Shown here piece after piece: positions 27,101 through 30,100 of a DNA stretch of 60,000 nucleotides. The position numbers and the translations under genes are program-made. Under the pieces are notes generated by a model. That model had not been told where the DNA came from. It did not search any database and saw only the letters and a list, made by a program, of their open reading frames with translations. This DNA comes from Tubulanus polymorphus. Taxonomy: Eukaryota > Nemertea > Palaeonemertea > Tubulaniformes > Tubulanidae. Position 1 is the first letter of the stretch. Every line of letters starts with the position of its first letter. The DNA lies in assembly GCF_964204645.1 (NCBI RefSeq), contig NC_134035.1, positions 5,272,501 through 5,332,500 on the forward strand, in the 5' to 3' direction.

Positions 27101-30100
27101 TTTAAACCCTACCTCATAGCGGGGAGTCCATTATACTAAAAGCATTTTACAGCATCACACTGTAAATATACAGTGCATGTACCCAGTAGTATTTTTCATT
27201 GATGTAACCATACACGCTATGTTTGAGACCAAACCATTGAACATCCCTTCCTCTCACTCACAAAATATCAAACATCAACCAATAATAATATGTTCAATCA
27301 AACTGCGCTGACCGTAAGGGCTTCAGTTACTCAGAACATGATAAAATGACACTGTGACAATTGCATTTTTACATTTCATCGATTTCAACAATTTTTCTTA
27401 GTCTGATGAGCGAGTAAGGAGATATCCGTAGATGTACATGTATACGACTCTGAGTTGATTCTATCATCAATGATAAACGTTTAGAAAATTAAGGCGTGTA
27501 ACTTCATCAAAGAAGCGTCGATGTTGTAATATATGACGTGTATCTCTCGTAATACGAGAAATAATCAATTTGTTTGAAAGCTACCAATTAAAACTAAATA
27601 TCATTACCTTAATACACCGTATAATACCCGGAGGAAAGCGCGTTGACATTCGAAAACGACAAAATAAACTCCCTGAAGCAGGTAGTTAAACGTATATAAC
27701 CTCTATTTTTCAAACGAGTCGGGATCAAGGCGATGAAAATCGAACTGGTGGCATCACGAACAGTTTGAGACGACTCCACCACGTTCCTGACCTACAGGCA
27801 TTTGAATCTGATATTATCGCGAGACTCGGCCCATATTCCCATACGGAGATATTGGAACCCTGCTCTCTATCTTCAGATTGAAGATTATTACAATTCGATC
27901 ACAATTCAACCTTTATTCAGTTAAAACGCGTAAAACGCTTGTGTCCGACGTAAGATTTATACCAAAGGTTAAATAAAACAGAGAAAGAATAAAACGTTTG
28001 AAGATAGAATTCAGAATGGATGTCTAGGATTTCGACAAGTTCTCAGAAGATCAGATTTCTGAATAGTGATTTTGTAATTACAGACAGTAGTAATTATAAC
28101 GGCCTGATCGATGCGATGGGCAATGTAACACAAGAGCTCAGCAATCATTAGACAATCACTGAAATATACAGCCGGACTGACGGAGACCGGTACTGGTCGC
28201 AGCGCAGTGGAATCCATTCCAACAGGAAATTACGTGAGTGAAACAGTGGACAGGGACGACAGGATATTGAACATAAACATCAGTAATTACGACGACATCG
28301 TACAGCGAACATGTCCCCCCATAAACCCGCGATCCACCGTATTAACCCTTTTCAACGAACAAATGCGGTAAACCGGCGAGAGTCTGTAATTGTTTAAATA
28401 ACCGCTTTAACAAATATACGAGGCAATCATAAACCTCGCATTCGGTAAACATCGTTAAACCATAAACCCGAAGGGAAACAACATGGCACCAAAATATACA
28501 CATAGACAAAGTTAGTCGAAGATGAAAGACGGAAAAGATCAAAGAATTGAATTATCTGTCTACGCTGCCGAATCGTTGTACAGTTTCTTCTATACGGGCC
28601 TAAAAATTGTGAGGAGATTCTGGGGACTGGTTTGATATGATAGAACCCGCATCAGGTGTATGTGTGTGTGTATTAACACTACTCTCCTGCTGTAACCACA
28701 AGATATCGAAAAACGACAACTACGAAAAAATGATATCCTCCACACCGAACAGAACACGCAATATTGTCGAGAGAGAGAGAGAGATCGATGCACTTAGAGC
28801 TGGTAATTGAGCGAGTATATTGATTACGGACGGACGGATGGAGAGACAGAGAGGGAGGGTTACCGATGATTCTTCTCCGGTATCAGAACTACCGCTGCAT
28901 CTTTTTCATCGTGATTGAAAAGAGAGAGAGAGAGACAAGATGAAATACACGGCGTCCGCCGAGACCGGGAACGATATCCTATCCTTCACGCGTTGGTGAC
29001 AGTTGTTTTTCTTGAGAAACCGATGATGATAAAAATGTTCGCCGTGGCGCCGCGATAAAAACACGTATCGCGAATTGTGTGTTCATCGATTTAACACAAG
29101 GGTACTCCTCACTGTCATCTCGCTCTGCAACTAAACTGTTAGCCCTAATTCGAAATGATTTCCATAACATTCCATTAATGAATTTGGAAAGAAAATGTTC
29201 TCCAACTAATCAGTAATCATTAGAAGTATATGATACCCCAGAAATACTGCACTGAGCCTTGTACGTTTTTTTTTCATAACGGTATTCCAGATTAGGTTTT
29301 CCATTTTGTTTTGATTTATTGGCTATTAATTGATGAAATTCATTTTCAAATTTTCAAACCTTTTAACTGATGAAATTTTGGCGCAGTCCTATAGAGCGAA
29401 TAGGGTTGTCCAGGTAGAAATGATAAACAAATAAAGCTGAGCGAACTAATCAATTTTTCCGCAGACAGACAGCACTGCCTGTCTCCTCTTAATATCTGAT
29501 TGACGCCAACAGAATGGTTTTCTATTCGCGAATGATGGCGGACTGGGAATATAAAATCGTGTTCAACCGCATAGGAAAAAAATAATATGGAGACGAGAAC
29601 GCTGAGAGACGAGCACAAGCACGCGGTGAATCTGACAATATTGCAGGAAATGAAGCGTTCAGATGAAACACGTCACCCGCAGACATCAAAACCGATACAA
29701 ACAGTCAATATCAGTTGATAATCAATCGAAAAACTGACCATCCATTGCATATATACACAGCAGTCGGGAGAAAGTGACAGAATCATTCATTAACGTGTAA
29801 AAGGCATTGTGCAGTGCGTTATATCGGTAGCCTAAACGCAGCGGCACGAGAAAGACAGAATATAACAGAATATTCATTAACATGTTTTCGTGTTTTGCGA
29901 TGCTAATGCAGCCGAGTTATAGGCCTACACTTATAACTGTAGATCTAAACCGGCGACTTCATAGGATTCAACTATCTACAATATAGCTGTCTCATTCTCT
30001 ACTCAGGGCCCTGAATTCAACCCCTATGGTGATAACATCTTTTTGATGGACGTTTTAGGCTATTGTAGCCGTTGTTGTTGCTGCGGGATGAAATCGGTCT